Below are positions 63,497-64,000 of a stretch of 64,000 nucleotides of DNA, in pieces (the stretch's first letter is position 1; every line of letters begins with the position of its first letter). Below the pieces are notes generated by a model. That model was not told the DNA's origin. It did no database searches and worked only from the letters and a program-made list of their open reading frames with translations. Source of the DNA: Nautilus pompilius. Taxonomy: Eukaryota; Mollusca; Cephalopoda; Nautilida; Nautilidae. The translations under genes were made by a program, and so were the position numbers. The stretch is from contig JACATO010000306.1 in the NCBI GenBank assembly GCA_018389105.1, forward strand, positions 755,001-819,000, given 5' to 3'.

Positions 63497-63702
63497 GCAA
63501 AACGTTAAAAAATAACGACAAAGTTAAAAATACAATTTATGTTCTTACGTAGTCATTTAATATTAAAAGCTTGGTCAAAATAAATATTACATTTTTTGGA
63601 ATCGTCAATAAAATGGAAAATTTGTTAATTCACATTAGAAGCCAAATTAAAGTATTTTATAATGCTTATTCCTTTAAAATAAATTTTAAAGAATTTTGGT
63701 TT

Positions 63703-63836
63703 TAGTTGGTGACCAGGCAAATAACTAACCTAGAAATGGCTGGGATTTCTTTGAGCGATGCTCAAGGTGCGAGCCAGTCAAGAGTTACTCACAGAATCTC
63801 CACCACATCTACCTGGAAAACCCCACTAGAACTCTT
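63703..63836 (+). repeat. Interspersed repeat, copy C
   Basis: Third copy of the family: GTTGGTGACCAGGCAAATAA, CTAACCTAG, GGATTTCTTTGAGCGATGC, CGAGCCAGTCAAGAGTTACT, AGAATCTCCACCACATCTAC, CTGGAAAACCCCACTAGAAC. It supplies the middle TTTGAGCGATGCTCAAG hairpin (GAGC-GAT-GCTC), less clear in the other copies. Same orientation as A and B. Confidence 0.65.
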
Positions 63837-64000
63837 TTGTAAGATAATGGATGAAGCCGATTTATCTAATTATAAACTTTTATTTAGTCTAAACCTTAAA
63901 AATTTTTAAAAAATTTATTTCTGCTCACAGACAGCATTTATACCTATGAGTTTAACCCATGACCCTAACCTCTCCGATAAGACACCAGCCAGCTGATTAC
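63837..64000. other. End of window, no gene seen
   Basis: AT-rich sequence following copy C; nothing recognised. Confidence 0.5.

Overview
The window is animal nuclear DNA: AT-rich, full of simple repeats, with no operons, no ribosome binding sites and no reading frame longer than about 154 codons that is not repeat-derived. Long ATT/AAT, GA/CT and GT/CA microsatellites, several minisatellites, a decayed Tigger/pogo-type transposon, a tRNA-derived SINE head and CG-richer islands spaced through AT-rich DNA suggest an invertebrate with large introns and intergenic spaces. A mollusc, perhaps a gastropod, is my best guess, from general texture only; no gene fixes the taxon.

Layout. 1-15 kb: AT-rich DNA with microsatellites at 1.5, 5.2 and 12.6 kb, a 1.4 kb degenerate minisatellite rich in TACTAAC/TACTAAT at 7.2-8.6 kb, and a CpG-rich patch at 13.9-14.2 kb. 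15.97-17.71 kb: a nearly perfect 32-bp minisatellite of 54 units with a 9-unit (288 bp) higher-order repeat and two GACGT motifs per unit. 18.36-19.21 kb: the Tigger-like remnant, minus strand. 20.2-24.5 kb: CG-richer unique DNA that looks regulatory (paired TCF-like boxes, an octamer and a SOX-type dyad near 20.6 kb), and a diverged 165-185 bp tandem repeat at 23.26-23.72 kb. 25.7-29.2 kb: an 800-bp polypurine tract, a 42-bp minisatellite and long CT/CA arrays. 29-35 kb: AT-rich with many microsatellites. 35.1-37.2 kb: CG-richer, with the best exon candidate (36090-36251) and a TATA-containing promoter-like segment (37.09 kb). 37-45 kb: AT-rich and mostly featureless. 45-57 kb: alternating AT-rich DNA and CG-richer islands, with a second plus-strand exon candidate (54629-54738) and two CRE palindromes at 53.6-53.8 kb. 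57-64 kb: degenerate repeat DNA, the SINE head, and two of three copies of an interspersed repeat family (49.3, 60.5 and 63.7 kb).

Genes. No complete gene can be assigned. The two better exon candidates lie on the plus strand and share a phase-1 junction, so they could belong to one gene with very long introns; this is unproven and I recognise neither peptide. Weaker exon candidates lie at 11.4, 44.4 (plus) and 45.1 kb (minus). The window most likely represents intronic and intergenic DNA around one or more genes whose main exons lie outside it.
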